Counted from the stretch's first letter, positions 15,567-24,334 are shown. The stretch is DNA of 47,507 nucleotides from Candidatus Thorarchaeota archaeon (GCA_030612005.1 JAUWOU010000010.1:1-47507); one strand, 5' to 3'. Notes: generated from the letters alone by a model not told the origin. A program made the numbers and translations.

Positions 15567-16565
15567 CTAGTCATACACCTCCGGGTTCAGAAGATTCTTG
15601 GGTCGCTCACCCTTAACAAATGAAATGATATTGTCAACTATTGTACGAGATTGGCGTTCAATTGTATCAATAGTATTCCCACCCATGTGAGGCATGACTG
15701 TGACATTATCAAGCTCAAGGAATACATTGTCGCAATCTACAGGTTCCATAGAGAAGACGTCAAGTCCAGCTCCAGCAATGGTCTTGGATTTCAATGCATT
15801 AAGTAATGCAGTTTCATCTATGATTGAGGCTCTTGCTGTGTTGATGAAAATAGCTGTCCTCTTCATCAAATCAAATTCTCTAGCTCCGAGCATTCGCCGA
15901 GTTTCGTCAGTTGGCGTACAATGAACAGTAACAATGTCAGATTCCTTTAGCAAGGTATCCAAATCCACTAGCTTAGCCTCAACCTCATCCACGCGGTTCT
16001 GAATAGCATAAGGGTCGTATACCAAGATATTTGCACCAAAGGGGACTAGTCTTCTGGCAACCTCAATTCCTATCGTACCTAGTCCTATTATTCCTACAGT
16101 ACGTTTGTTTAGTTCAAAACCCATTAACTTTGTATACAACTTTGCAAAGTCATTGAAATCATCAACAAGATAATCATCATTCAATAGACGCTCAGCAGAC
16201 ACGATATTTCTTGCTTGTGCTAGCATGAGAGCAATAGTCAATTCAGCAACAGCTATCGTGTTCCGACCAGGCACAAAGATTACAGGGATTTTTTTCTTCG
16301 TTGCCAATGGTAGTAAAATGTTGTTTGGAGACCCTCGTACAGAACCTACTAGTTTCAGGTTGGTCGATTCCAGTACGTCCTCTTTGATCTCATCACCTTC
16401 AACTATCACAATATCAGGGGTGCTATCTTGTATCACGTCAAGTAGTGACTTGCCCAAATGCAACTTCCCTGTTTCAAGCCAGTTCCTATGGTCAACCTCA
16501 AGTCCAGCGTTCTCAAGGTTCTGAAGACCAGATTTGGAAAAGGGTGCTGTGATGAGGATTTTCAC
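15567..16565 (-). CDS. D-isomer-specific 2-hydroxyacid dehydrogenase (SerA-like)
   Basis: 332 residues without the regulatory ACT domain of classical SerA. The NAD-binding fingerprint is GIIGLGTIGIEVARRL. The catalytic Arg lies in NTARASIIDE, the Glu in GLDVFSMEP and the His in MPHMGGNT, so it should be active. It interconverts a 2-hydroxyacid and a 2-oxoacid. It is first in the kinase-aldolase-AOR operon, which suggests a role in the same sugar or sugar-acid pathway rather than in serine synthesis. The GTG start follows a GGTGG sequence. The promoter should be in the 178 bases up to the SCP2 gene, where I see no clear motif. Confidence 0.92.
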   Translation of the reverse strand: MKILITAPFSKSGLQNLENAGLEVDHRNWLETGKLHLGKSLLDVIQDSTPDIVIVEGDEIKEDVLESTNLKLVGSVRGSPNNILLPLATKKKIPVIFVPGRNTIAVAELTIALMLAQARNIVSAERLLNDDYLVDDFNDFAKLYTKLMGFELNKRTVGIIGLGTIGIEVARRLVPFGANILVYDPYAIQNRVDEVEAKLVDLDTLLKESDIVTVHCTPTDETRRMLGAREFDLMKRTAIFINTARASIIDETALLNALKSKTIAGAGLDVFSMEPVDCDNVFLELDNVTVMPHMGGNTIDTIERQSRTIVDNIISFVKGERPKNLLNPEVYD

Positions 16566-16743
16566 TTAGTTCTAACCACCCAAGTCAAAGGAAAGCAATG
16601 GTAATCGTCCCTTTAAACATTAATCCATATCTTGTAAAACAGGTTAGTTTGCGGCGCAGACCACAATGTACGTCAAAGTTTGTCGATGTCTTATATTCAT
16701 TCTATGTTTCTGAATACTCGTGATTGAAAAAGACTCAGAACAA

Positions 16744-17079
16744 TCATAAGAGTAATTTCTGCAGTTTCAAGAGATCAGGAACCTCTCCAACAGTCTTGAG
16801 CTTACCTGCAGAATAAGCTGCCATGGGACTCTCAGTTTTATCGATTATTCCAAAGAAGACAACAGAGTCCATTGTGACTCTTAGTTCAGCTTCAGCTTCT
16901 TCTCCCTCTGCAACCTCTAATAACTCGGCATCACCAATTTTCATGAATATCTTGGTATCGATATCAGGGAAGATAAATTGGAGAGTCTTGTTGTATTCCT
17001 TGAACCTGCGCTGGATTTTTGGATCATCAAATTTTAATGAAAGTGCTTGAAGTTGATTGATAATCTTGTCCTTTGTCAT
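16744..17079 (-). CDS. SCP2-like sterol-carrier domain protein
   Basis: 111 residues, paralogous to the protein at 11306-11644: both have a short helix, DPKIQRRF or EPKMQKRF, an N-terminal sheet, and a final helix (PDLLKLQKLLL here). SCP2-fold proteins bind lipids or acyl-CoAs and can act as partners of other enzymes. The region between is very acidic (EVAEGEEAEAELRV). ATG at 17079 follows GGTGA at 4 bases. The two SCP2 genes bracket the AOR operon, and this one is divergent from hdrA. Function in the cell is not known. Confidence 0.85.
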   Translation of the reverse strand: MTKDKIINQLQALSLKFDDPKIQRRFKEYNKTLQFIFPDIDTKIFMKIGDAELLEVAEGEEAEAELRVTMDSVVFFGIIDKTESPMAAYSAGKLKTVGEVPDLLKLQKLLL

Positions 17080-17183
17080 GCTTTCACCACAATACGATTC
17101 ACACGGACCAAGTTATATCTTTTCAGAACACGATATTATTTCATTGGGATGTTTAACTTACCGTCCTTAAGGTCAGGACAGAA

Positions 17184-17195
17184 AGATTATATTAT
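17184..17195 (+). promoter_or_regulatory. Candidate TATA box of the hdrA transcript
   Basis: AGATTATATTAT lies 48-60 bases upstream of the HdrA ATG. With an archaeal TATA-to-start distance of about 25 bases it would give a short leader that contains the GGGG before the ATG. This is pattern recognition only; the region is AT-rich and other sites are possible. Confidence 0.35.
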
Positions 17196-17243
17196 CCCCT
17201 CTGTTGAAGCCGCCGATACAACCTGACGCCGGGGTCAATTCCT

Positions 17244-20200
17244 ATGGTCAGCGAGGCAGCCAAAAAATCGGAGAAGAAAGCCAAACCCACTGATGTATTA
17301 GTGATTGGTGGAGGGATGGCAGGCATCAATGCCGCACTTGGACTTGGAGATGGTGGGCATCACGCCCATATGGTTGAGAAGACCGTTAACATTGGTGGAA
17401 ACTATGTTGCCATTTACAAGATATTTCCAGCCCTAGAATGTTCAGCATGTGTTATGACCCCACTGACTTCCTTTGTGGGTAAGCACCAGAACATCACTAT
17501 TCATGCTCTGTCAACAGTTGAAAAGGTAGAAGGACAAGCAGGGGACTTCACTGTTACCATTCGTAAGAAAGCACGGTATGTAAATGAGAATACATGCACT
17601 GGTTGTGGACTCTGTGTTAGAGCGTGTCCAGTAGAAGTTCCAAATGAGTACGACTTCGGTTTGTCCCTTAGAAAGTCCATCTACTTCAACTTTGCACAGC
17701 AAATCCCATTGGTCGCAACATTAGACCGAGATTCTTGTATTGGGTGTGGTACTTGTGCTGCGGTTTGTCCACAGGGCTGTATTGATTACACTGACAATGA
17801 TGAAGTGTTTGAGCTCAATGTAGGCTCAATCATTGTGGCTACGGGTTTTGAAGAGTACAAGCCAATCGACTATGGTGAATACGGTTACGGTGTATTTCCC
17901 AATGTGTTGACATCTCTCGAGTATGACCGGCAAACACACCCAACGGGACCAACTGATTCTCATATGGTTAGACCCTCAGATGGTAGAGAACCAAACAAAG
18001 TGCTGTTCGTTAACTGTGTTGGAAGCAGGGATGTACGTGAGAATATTGAGGGGCACAGTGACCACTGCAACAGGGTCTGTTGTTCATTTGGTATTAAATT
18101 AGCACAGGTCACACGAATGCATTATCCAAAAGACCACTGTGAGATTATCTATACTTACATGGATATGCGAACTGCAGGGAAGGCATTGGAAGAATTCCTC
18201 TGGGATACTGAGAAAAACATGGATGTCAAGTTCATTAGAGGTAGAGTATCTGAAATTCAGGAAGATCCAGATACGCATGATTTGTTCGTGAAGATGGAAG
18301 ATACAGAGAATGGAGAGATCATAGAGCTTGACAAGATCTCAATGGTAGTCCTCAACTCAAGTTTTAGACCAAGCAAGGACCTTGCAGAACTTGCAAAAAC
18401 TCTGAAGATTGATTTGGAAGAAACAGGTTGGATAAAAGAGAATCATTCCAATGTAGGTGCTATAGAAACGAACCGCCGCGGTATTTTTGTTGCAGGTTGT
18501 GCACATGGTCCTCGGGATGGTACTGATTCAGTCAATGAGGGTAAAGGTGCGGCATTAGCTGCTCATTCAATACTTCCAATCCCCACACCTGAAGCACCAC
18601 CTGAAATTCCACCAGCTGATATGGGTGATGAACCAAGGGTAGGTGTCTTCATCTGCCACTGTGGCGGTATCATCTCCAATGAGATAGACGTAGCAGCACT
18701 AGCAGAGTGGGCTAATGATATTCCAAACGTCGCCTTTTCTACGGATTATATTTTCATGTGCTCGGATCCAGGCCAGGAGTTTGTTACTAACGCCATTAAG
18801 GAGCACAAATTGAATCGTGTTGTTGTTGGATCATGTTCACCTCTCCAGCACGAAGAAACTTTCCGAACAGCAATGGAGGCTGCAGGTCTTTCAGGTTATT
18901 ACCTAGTTGGTCCTATAGGACTAAGAGAACATCTGGCATTAGTGCACACTCAAGAATCCCCTGAAGTTAGGCAGGAAAAAGCACAGGACATGATTCGAAG
19001 TGGAGTGGCTAAAGCTCTATGGAATGAAGAGGTCCCACAGAAAATTGTGAAAGTTACTCGTACATCAATGGTTGTGGGTGGTGGTGTTTCAGGAATGACT
19101 GCTGCCTTGGACATTGCCAAAAAGGGATTTGATGTCATTCTCATCGAGAAACAGGATAAGCTTGGTGGAAGGCTGAATGAGTTACATAATGTCTTTCCAA
19201 AAATGAACTCTGCTCAGGAAATCGTAGACGACTTGATAGCTCGTGTTGAAAAGGAGAAGCGTATCAAGGTCTACCTCAATACGAAGGTTTTGGGTCGAGA
19301 TGGTGCTTATGGTAATTATGAGATCCAAGTAGAAGATGTGAATACCCAAGAACGTGCAGTACACACGGTTGGAACAATGGTACTTACAGTAGGCCTGGAC
19401 ACCTACGATCCAAAAGAAGGAGAGTTCGGATGGGAAACCGTTCCACAGGTCATTTCGACATTAGACTTGGAAAAGAAATTCAGGAATGGAGAGCTGAAGA
19501 AACCTCCAAAGAATCCAGTATTCATCCACTGTGTTGGATCAAGAGAGAATCCTGGTGAAGGAAACAGATACTGTTCTAGAGTGTGCTGCTCTGCAGTTAT
19601 CTCAATACAGCACGAGCTAAGTGAGATGTTTCCAGATGTTAAGATATTCTCAGCGTATAAGGAGAATATCAGACCATTCGCCAGTGGAATGGAAGAAATG
19701 TGGCGTGAGAATAGACAGAAGGGAATTGCGTACCTCCGATGGGACCGTGAGAGACCTGTCACAGTAGAACAATCAGCTGATGGAAAAGAGGCCATTGTAA
19801 CGGTCTATGATACACTCTCACAAGAAACCTTCAGGATCCATTCAGAGATGGTGGTTCTTGCATTGGGTCTTGAGGCGCCTCACGATGTTGATGAATTAGC
19901 AAAAGGATTGGGAATCAACCGTGGTCAAGACGGATTTCTATCAGAGATGCATATGAAGTTCAGACCAGTTGAAACCACCGTACCAGGTGTATTCGTTGGT
20001 TGTACCTACGCAAAGAATATTGCAGATTCGGTCAATCAGGCAAGAGGTGCTGCAAATGAAGCAAGTATTCCTCTAAACCTAGGAACTGTCAAAGTAGAAC
20101 TACTTACTGCAGAAGTTGACCAAGAACTCTGTGTTGGGTGTGACCTATGTAATTATTCTGAGATTTGTCCATATGATGCAATTTCAATGATCGAGATTGA

Positions 20201-20348
20201 GCCAGGAGTAAAGAAGAGCGTTACGGATGAGATGCGGTGTGAGGGATGTGGCGCATGTGCTGCTATTTGTCCAACGGGTGCTAGAGATATGAGATGGTGG
20301 CGTGAAGAAAGCTTCCTAGAGCAGATTGAAGATATGCTAAAGGAGTGA
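17244..20348 (+). CDS. hdrA: Double-length HdrA: two fused FAD/Fe-S heterodisulfide reductase A modules
   Basis: 1034 residues. Module 1 (about 1-460): FAD fingerprint VIGGGMAG at 20-27 and two ferredoxin-type clusters from about C118 and C165. Module 2 (about 465-1034): the classical HdrA N-terminal domain (CHCG at C471-C473, and SCSPLQHEE with C531), a second FAD fingerprint VVGGGVSG at 610-617, and two C-terminal cluster motifs from C963 and C999. Both modules carry the HdrA-specific CVGSR and CNRVCC/CSRVCC motifs. HdrA proteins bifurcate electrons at the flavin. Known HdrA proteins are about 650-800 residues, so this fusion may act as an internal heterodimer. In the first C-terminal motif the last Cys is spaced x5 instead of the usual x3. 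Confidence 0.95.
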   Translation: MVSEAAKKSEKKAKPTDVLVIGGGMAGINAALGLGDGGHHAHMVEKTVNIGGNYVAIYKIFPALECSACVMTPLTSFVGKHQNITIHALSTVEKVEGQAGDFTVTIRKKARYVNENTCTGCGLCVRACPVEVPNEYDFGLSLRKSIYFNFAQQIPLVATLDRDSCIGCGTCAAVCPQGCIDYTDNDEVFELNVGSIIVATGFEEYKPIDYGEYGYGVFPNVLTSLEYDRQTHPTGPTDSHMVRPSDGREPNKVLFVNCVGSRDVRENIEGHSDHCNRVCCSFGIKLAQVTRMHYPKDHCEIIYTYMDMRTAGKALEEFLWDTEKNMDVKFIRGRVSEIQEDPDTHDLFVKMEDTENGEIIELDKISMVVLNSSFRPSKDLAELAKTLKIDLEETGWIKENHSNVGAIETNRRGIFVAGCAHGPRDGTDSVNEGKGAALAAHSILPIPTPEAPPEIPPADMGDEPRVGVFICHCGGIISNEIDVAALAEWANDIPNVAFSTDYIFMCSDPGQEFVTNAIKEHKLNRVVVGSCSPLQHEETFRTAMEAAGLSGYYLVGPIGLREHLALVHTQESPEVRQEKAQDMIRSGVAKALWNEEVPQKIVKVTRTSMVVGGGVSGMTAALDIAKKGFDVILIEKQDKLGGRLNELHNVFPKMNSAQEIVDDLIARVEKEKRIKVYLNTKVLGRDGAYGNYEIQVEDVNTQERAVHTVGTMVLTVGLDTYDPKEGEFGWETVPQVISTLDLEKKFRNGELKKPPKNPVFIHCVGSRENPGEGNRYCSRVCCSAVISIQHELSEMFPDVKIFSAYKENIRPFASGMEEMWRENRQKGIAYLRWDRERPVTVEQSADGKEAIVTVYDTLSQETFRIHSEMVVLALGLEAPHDVDELAKGLGINRGQDGFLSEMHMKFRPVETTVPGVFVGCTYAKNIADSVNQARGAANEASIPLNLGTVKVELLTAEVDQELCVGCDLCNYSEICPYDAISMIEIEPGVKKSVTDEMRCEGCGACAAICPTGARDMRWWREESFLEQIEDMLKE

Positions 20349-20353
20349 GTGGA

Positions 20354-20920
20354 GTGACTTCTCTGGAAAATCTACGAGCAGTTTGGATGATACTCAACGA
20401 TCTCATGGGAGATCTTGAGAAGAATGGTGTTTCTCTTTCAGACCTTGCATATGCAGATCTTCGTAACTCAAAAATGGTGATTGAATATCTTGACTCATTT
20501 GAAGAGGAAATACGAGCAGGAGAGGGTGGCGACACTCAACTCAAACTAGAGATAGAGCAGAAAGTGCTTGTCTTGAAAGACTCTCTGCTTATTCGCGCGC
20601 AGGATAAAGTGGGGATCGAGTATCGTAAATCTTGGGAGTCCAAGTTCGAGCAGGCTTTGGAAGGGAAACTGGAAAGTACTGCTAAAGAAACAAAGACGCC
20701 AATATCTGACATTCCAAGGGACAAAGACACAGCTTACTTCAGAATTCGGTTGCCAGATGATATTCCAGTTGAGATTATTTCCGAACTGGCTGAGGATTGT
20801 CAAGTAAATGTTTCACTAGATGGCGAGAGGCACCTTCAGGTTAGTGGAAAGAAGGAGTGTGTCCGCGATGCTATGAAGAAACTTGGCGAATTGTTCTATG
20901 GTGAGAGTAAACTGAAGTGA
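20354..20920 (+). CDS. Conserved archaeal protein of unknown function (DUF2096-like)
   Basis: 188 residues when started at GTG 20354, 8 bases after AGGAG (20341-20345); a GTG at 20345 overlapping the HdrA stop is the alternative. The N-terminal helical half (LENLRAVWMILNDLMGDLE, then YADLRNSKMVIEYLDSFEEE) resembles archaeal DUF2096 proteins; I am not certain. The C-terminal half is a small alpha/beta domain (AYFRIRLPDDIPVEIISELAE, then HLQVSGKKECVRDAMKKLGE) that looks like a ligand- or RNA-binding fold. It is cotranscribed with hdrA, so it may be an accessory or assembly factor, but this is only context. Confidence 0.7.
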   Translation: MTSLENLRAVWMILNDLMGDLEKNGVSLSDLAYADLRNSKMVIEYLDSFEEEIRAGEGGDTQLKLEIEQKVLVLKDSLLIRAQDKVGIEYRKSWESKFEQALEGKLESTAKETKTPISDIPRDKDTAYFRIRLPDDIPVEIISELAEDCQVNVSLDGERHLQVSGKKECVRDAMKKLGELFYGESKLK

Positions 20921-20926
20921 TTGGCG

Positions 20927-20960
20927 CCATGTATAAGAGTTAACTATTTTTAATACATGG
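20927..20960 (+). terminator. Inverted repeat just after the hdrA operon (possible terminator)
   Basis: CCATGTAT (20927-20934) and ATACATGG (20953-20960) are perfect 8-base arms around an 18-base AT-rich loop. The loop itself holds the palindrome AGTTAACT (20938-20945) and a TATTTTTA run. It begins 7 bases after the stop of the DUF2096-like gene. Either a transcript-ending hairpin or a nested-dyad protein-binding site is possible. Confidence 0.45.
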
Positions 20961-20992
20961 ACTTAATATTACATGGGTAACATCCTACAATT

Positions 20993-21124
20993 ATGAAAGC
21001 CACTAGGCTCTATACACGAGTCTATCTGGCCCGCTGTAAATACCGCCGGGAGATAGAGGCAATCGAAGATCTGAGTAAGGTTGAGATTGTAGATTTTGCG
21101 TTGCCACAGACCAAACTAGAATGA
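20993..21124 (+). CDS. Possible small protein of 43 residues
   Basis: ATG to TGA, beginning MKATRLYTRVYLARCKYRRE and ending in LPQTKLE. The first half is strongly basic and the second acidic (EIEAIEDLSKVEIVD), a charge pattern more like a real small protein than random sequence. The local base composition is more GC-rich than the flanks. No Shine-Dalgarno sequence precedes the ATG, and a stable hairpin lies inside the frame, so it could instead be part of an RNA. No homologue is recognised. Confidence 0.35.
   Translation: MKATRLYTRVYLARCKYRREIEAIEDLSKVEIVDFALPQTKLE
21022..21056 (+). other. GC-rich hairpin inside the small frame
   Basis: CTATCT (21022-21027), a GG bulge, CCCG (21030-21033), a 13-base loop, then CGGG (21047-21050) and AGATAG (21051-21056): ten base pairs with one bulge. 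This is more stable than expected in the AT-rich intergenic region. It might mark a small structured RNA; no known RNA family is recognised. Confidence 0.35.
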
Positions 21125-21230
21125 TTGATAGACCATTATCTTTCATTCTTTTTTCTGTGGGAAATAAAAGTTATGCAGTTTTTTTCCCCCCGTTATTAAG
21201 GAGTTTTGTCATGGTACATATCATGGAAGA

Positions 21231-22154
21231 TTAGGACTCTTCTACTTTGATTCCCAGCTTCTCCCATGCAGGTGTACTCTTGCGCTGCATGTATTGTAAA
21301 TGGGTTGCAAGTCCAAATTCATCAGGCTCATGACCAAAGGCAAGAGCAAGTAACTCTACTACGTGCATGACATCAAAGGTGTATTCTTCGTCAAAGTGTT
21401 TCTGAATCTCAACTTGTCCCAAATCCAATTGTAATTCACAGAATGGACAAGGTGTAACAATGACATCAGCACCACCTGCTTCTAGAAGACTATCAAACTT
21501 CTGTTTAGTAAATTCTAATGCGATTTTTACATCAGCCGTTCGTACCGCACCACCAGCACCACAGCAGATTAACTCATCTTTATACGGCACATAGGTAGCT
21601 CCCGATGTTTCACACAATTCACGAAAGATTCGGGGTCGTTCAGAGTCATCTTTCTGTTTGATAAGCTTCGGACGCATCCAATGGCAACCTGGATGAAGTG
21701 CCATTCGAACTCCATCAAATGGGCGAGTAACCTTCTCACGAATCTTATCTAGACCTGCGAGTTGGTAAAGGGCATCAACATAGTGCCAGACTTCAATTGT
21801 TCCTTTGAACTCTCGATCAATCACAGCAAGGTTCTCGTTAACTGCATCTCTGAGTTCATCATCATGTTTCAATTCATGATTGGCATCCCATAAACTAGCA
21901 AAGCATCCGTTACATCCAGTCGTTATTGGATGTCCACCTGCTTCTGCTATTGTAAGATTTCGAGCAGCTATTGTTGCCCATGTGACCCTGTCAAAAGAAC
22001 CAAAGACCCCAGGCGCTGGGCAGCATGTTGCACCTTCCATATCAAGAAGTCCCAAACCAAGATCCTTGAAGACCAATTTTACTGCACTCTCAATACTTGG
22101 ATATCTATGGGGTATAATGCAACCTAGAAAATGATAGAATGACTTGGGTGCCAT
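21231..22154 (-). CDS. hdrB: HdrB-like CCG-domain heterodisulfide reductase subunit
   Basis: 307 residues with two CCG domains. The first has FLGCIIPHRYP, a CCPAPGV motif and TGCNGC; the second has HPGCHWMRP, CCGAGGAVR and TPCPFCELQ. In Hdr these Cys sets hold the unusual 4Fe-4S clusters that reduce disulfides; related subunits act in sulfur and lactate metabolism too. The ATG follows the HdrC stop by 3 bases and has GGAGGA 7 bases upstream, within the end of hdrC. It is convergent with the hdrA unit. A second, divergent copy of the pair lies at 24696-26139. Confidence 0.93.
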   Translation of the reverse strand: MAPKSFYHFLGCIIPHRYPSIESAVKLVFKDLGLGLLDMEGATCCPAPGVFGSFDRVTWATIAARNLTIAEAGGHPITTGCNGCFASLWDANHELKHDDELRDAVNENLAVIDREFKGTIEVWHYVDALYQLAGLDKIREKVTRPFDGVRMALHPGCHWMRPKLIKQKDDSERPRIFRELCETSGATYVPYKDELICCGAGGAVRTADVKIALEFTKQKFDSLLEAGGADVIVTPCPFCELQLDLGQVEIQKHFDEEYTFDVMHVVELLALAFGHEPDEFGLATHLQYMQRKSTPAWEKLGIKVEES

Positions 22155-22157
22155 GAC

Positions 22158-22709
22158 TTATTCCTCCTGCGTTTCCTTCTCTGCGACTAGTTTATCAAAA
22201 CCAGTCTTCTTTGCGATTTTCTTGATTTCCTCTATAGCTTCAGGGTATCTACTTGCATTAGGAGGTACTCGCTCAAGACCAACCTTCTCACGTAGATTCT
22301 CCCACATCTCTTTTTCCAGTGGAACAGCATGGCCAGCTTCTAGAACCTTCAATGCAGTCTTTTGATGAGGTACCAACATATAGCCCTCGGCCACTGCAAC
22401 ATTTCTGATTGCTTTAATCACATCTGTCGGCTTCACATCTTGTGGGCAGCGATCTGTGCATGTGTAACATGTTGTACAATACCAGAGTTCTGGTGAAGAA
22501 ATACACTGCTCCTTTAGACCAAGGAGAGCCTTTCTGATGATTAAACGGACAAGATAATTGGTACGTGAACCTGCAGGACAACTTCCGCTACAAGTACCAC
22601 ACTGGTAGCAGTTTTGGACATTGGGCCCGCCCGTCTTTTTGATCATCTGTACAAACGAATCATCAGGAGTGTCAATCTCAATTGCGGTTTTTTCTTCAGC
22701 ACTTGTCAA
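22158..22709 (-). CDS. hdrC: HdrC-like iron-sulfur subunit
   Basis: 183 residues with two 4Fe-4S ferredoxin motifs: CYQCGTCSGSCP (about residues 34-45) and CTTCYTCTDRCP (about 79-90). The remaining half is helical and basic, with VPLEKEMWENLREKVGL before the end. HdrC passes electrons between HdrA and HdrB. The start is a TTG at 22709; no ATG or GTG is available ahead of the first cluster. The order hdrC-hdrB is that of most archaeal hdr operons, and hdrA is only 1.2 kb away in the opposite orientation. Confidence 0.92.
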   Translation of the reverse strand: MTSAEEKTAIEIDTPDDSFVQMIKKTGGPNVQNCYQCGTCSGSCPAGSRTNYLVRLIIRKALLGLKEQCISSPELWYCTTCYTCTDRCPQDVKPTDVIKAIRNVAVAEGYMLVPHQKTALKVLEAGHAVPLEKEMWENLREKVGLERVPPNASRYPEAIEEIKKIAKKTGFDKLVAEKETQEE

Positions 22710-22804
22710 GATAATACACCGACTGCGCGGGTGTGCTTGAATTTCATCCTTAAATCCATTACCGAAGGGTCGTAAAGTTATTCACTTAATTGTGAGTTGG
22801 TACA

Positions 22805-23884
22805 GTGATGTATTGTCCATATCATGAAAGCCAAAGAAGAATTGTTTCTCATTCTATTGGGGTCTGTTCTGAATGTATCAGAGGAGGTTCTATTGAAATT
22901 GCTAATCAGACCCATAAGAGATTGAGACTCCGGGACAAGCTAGTTTCAACTATTCCATCAAATGGGGAGATTGTATGTGGAGAATGTGGAAATCATTGTC
23001 GAATAAGTGAGGGTGACGTGGGTTACTGCAATTTTAGAACTGTAAAAAATGGGAAAATCATAAACAGATTTTCTGAGAGATCTGTGGTATCCTGGTATTT
23101 TGATTCCCTACCAACAAATTGTGTGGCGGATTGGGTCTGTCCTGTAACTAAGGATAGAGAGATTGGAAGTGGAAGACAACGTCTCAAGAATCTAGCAGTC
23201 TTCTATGGCTCATGTAACTCGGATTGTCTCTTTTGTCAGAACACAAGTTACAGAACAATGATGGCTAAAGGAGCTCCTTTGATGACTGCACAAGAACTTG
23301 CAGATATTGCTGATGATTATACTGCATGTGTCTGTTATTTTGGGGGAGATCCAGCATGTAATCCAGAACACTCGGTGAAGACATCAAAGCTCCTGAATGA
23401 AAGTAGACCCATAACAGTGTGCTATGAAACAAATGGTAATATTTCGAAGAAGTGGCTCAGTGTAATCACAGAGGTTATTGAGTCGACTGGTGGTACGTTC
23501 AAATTCGACCTGAAGGCTCTTACACCTTAAATCTATGAGGTTCTCACAGGAGTATCAAACAAGATTGTACTGAGAAATTTCAAGGAGCTTGCCATTCCGA
23601 AAAGGGATCGTGAGTGTGAGTTCTTAGTTGTAAGTATTCTACTTGTTCCGGGATATATTGACATCACTGAGGTAAAGAAACTCTGTGCATTCATAGCAGA
23701 AAATGATTCGACAATTCCAACAGCGCTCTTAGGTTTTAGTCCTCACCACGCTATGAGTGACTTACCAAGAACAAGTATGACTCATGCTCAAGCAGCTCTA
23801 GATATAGCCAAGGAAGAAGGATTGGAAAATGTGAGAATTGGTAACCTAGGATTACTGGGGCGTGACCGTTACAAATTTGATTAG
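22805..23884 (+). pseudogene. Radical SAM protein (AmrS/PFL-activase-like) interrupted by one in-frame TAA
   Basis: An intact N-terminal region of 241 residues ends at TAA 23528-23530. The same frame then continues uninterrupted for 117 more codons to TAG 23882-23884, and the downstream part (SNKIVLRNFKEL, LVVSILLVPGYID, FSPHHAMSDLP) is typical of the C-terminus of these enzymes. The radical SAM motif C-x3-C-x2-C is in YGSCNSDCLFCQN. A Cys-rich N-terminus (CPYHESQRR, CGECGNHCRISEGDVGYC) matches the AmmeMemoRadiSam and glycyl-radical-activase-related family. The broken context LKALTP-stop-IYEVLTG suggests GAA to TAA. It may be a recent pseudogene, a sequencing error or a readthrough gene; the substrate is unknown. 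Confidence 0.8.
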
Positions 23885-23908
23885 GTTATCCTAACACTAC
23901 AACTCAAT

Positions 23909-24334
23909 CCTTATAGAACCCATATCTTACAATTGTGAGTGAACTGTAAGAGACTTCTGTGTTCCACCTTTCTCACGACTACTGTCGCCAGCTTGTTCCT
24001 GACCGGAGTCAGTAACCTTGTCGCAAGCTTTGCCCCTCTTCACTGGAACATCGTTCCTCCGATGGGACCTGGTTTCTGTCCGCTGCACTAGCTCACACTC
24101 ACCAGATGGTGTGATAGCAGTCGGTGTTTCCACAGCATTTGCCATGGCAGGGTCTTCACTCCTCGCAAAGGACTCTGTAAGAGTCATCTGGTCATAGGAG
24201 TCGGCCACGGACTCCCCTTGCGAGGCTGGTGTCCTCTGGGGGAGTGCGGACTTCCCATGAGAAGAAGGTTTCTTCCTCCGGGCTTTCAGTATGGCTCTAT
24301 CCTTAGCAGTGAGCCACATCCCTAGTCCGTTCAT
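23909..24334 (-). repeat. Structured repeat, copy 2 (inverted relative to copy 1)
   Basis: The reverse complement of 23909-24220 matches 1-307. The element extends at least to 24334 on its 5' side, where copy 1 is cut off by the window. An open frame (23927-24334) covers it, with a stop where copy 1 reads on, and the copies do not differ preferentially at third positions. Hairpins kept in both copies are at 24197-24215, 24045-24057 and 23999-24012. It lies 25 bases from the broken radical SAM gene and between the two hdrCB pairs. A mobile RNA element such as a group II intron remnant is possible, but no boundary sequence or target duplication is visible. Confidence 0.7.

Larger units (their letters stand above)
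20921..21230. other. Gene-poor region downstream of the hdrA unit
   Basis: About 310 bases between two convergent units. It holds a long inverted repeat (20927-20960), a possible 43-residue gene (20993-21124) and, within that, a GC-rich hairpin (21022-21056). A T7C6 run lies near 21180-21192. An AAGGAG followed by an ATG and only eight codons ends at 21233; this is probably chance. The T-rich run could end plus-strand transcription. Confidence 0.4.

Noticed and set aside
13784-15623. Plus-strand frames within the kinase and aldolase genes
   Set aside because: They are shadows of the minus-strand sugar operon, whose products have intact catalytic motifs.
23528-23530. Selenocysteine or pyrrolysine recoding of the radical SAM stop
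   Set aside because: The codon is TAA, which neither system uses (TGA and TAG), and no SECIS-like or pylT context is visible.
23927-24334. Annotating the repeat as a protein-coding gene
   Set aside because: Both copies have open frames, but the differences lack third-position bias and one copy has a stop where the other continues. I keep it as a repeat.
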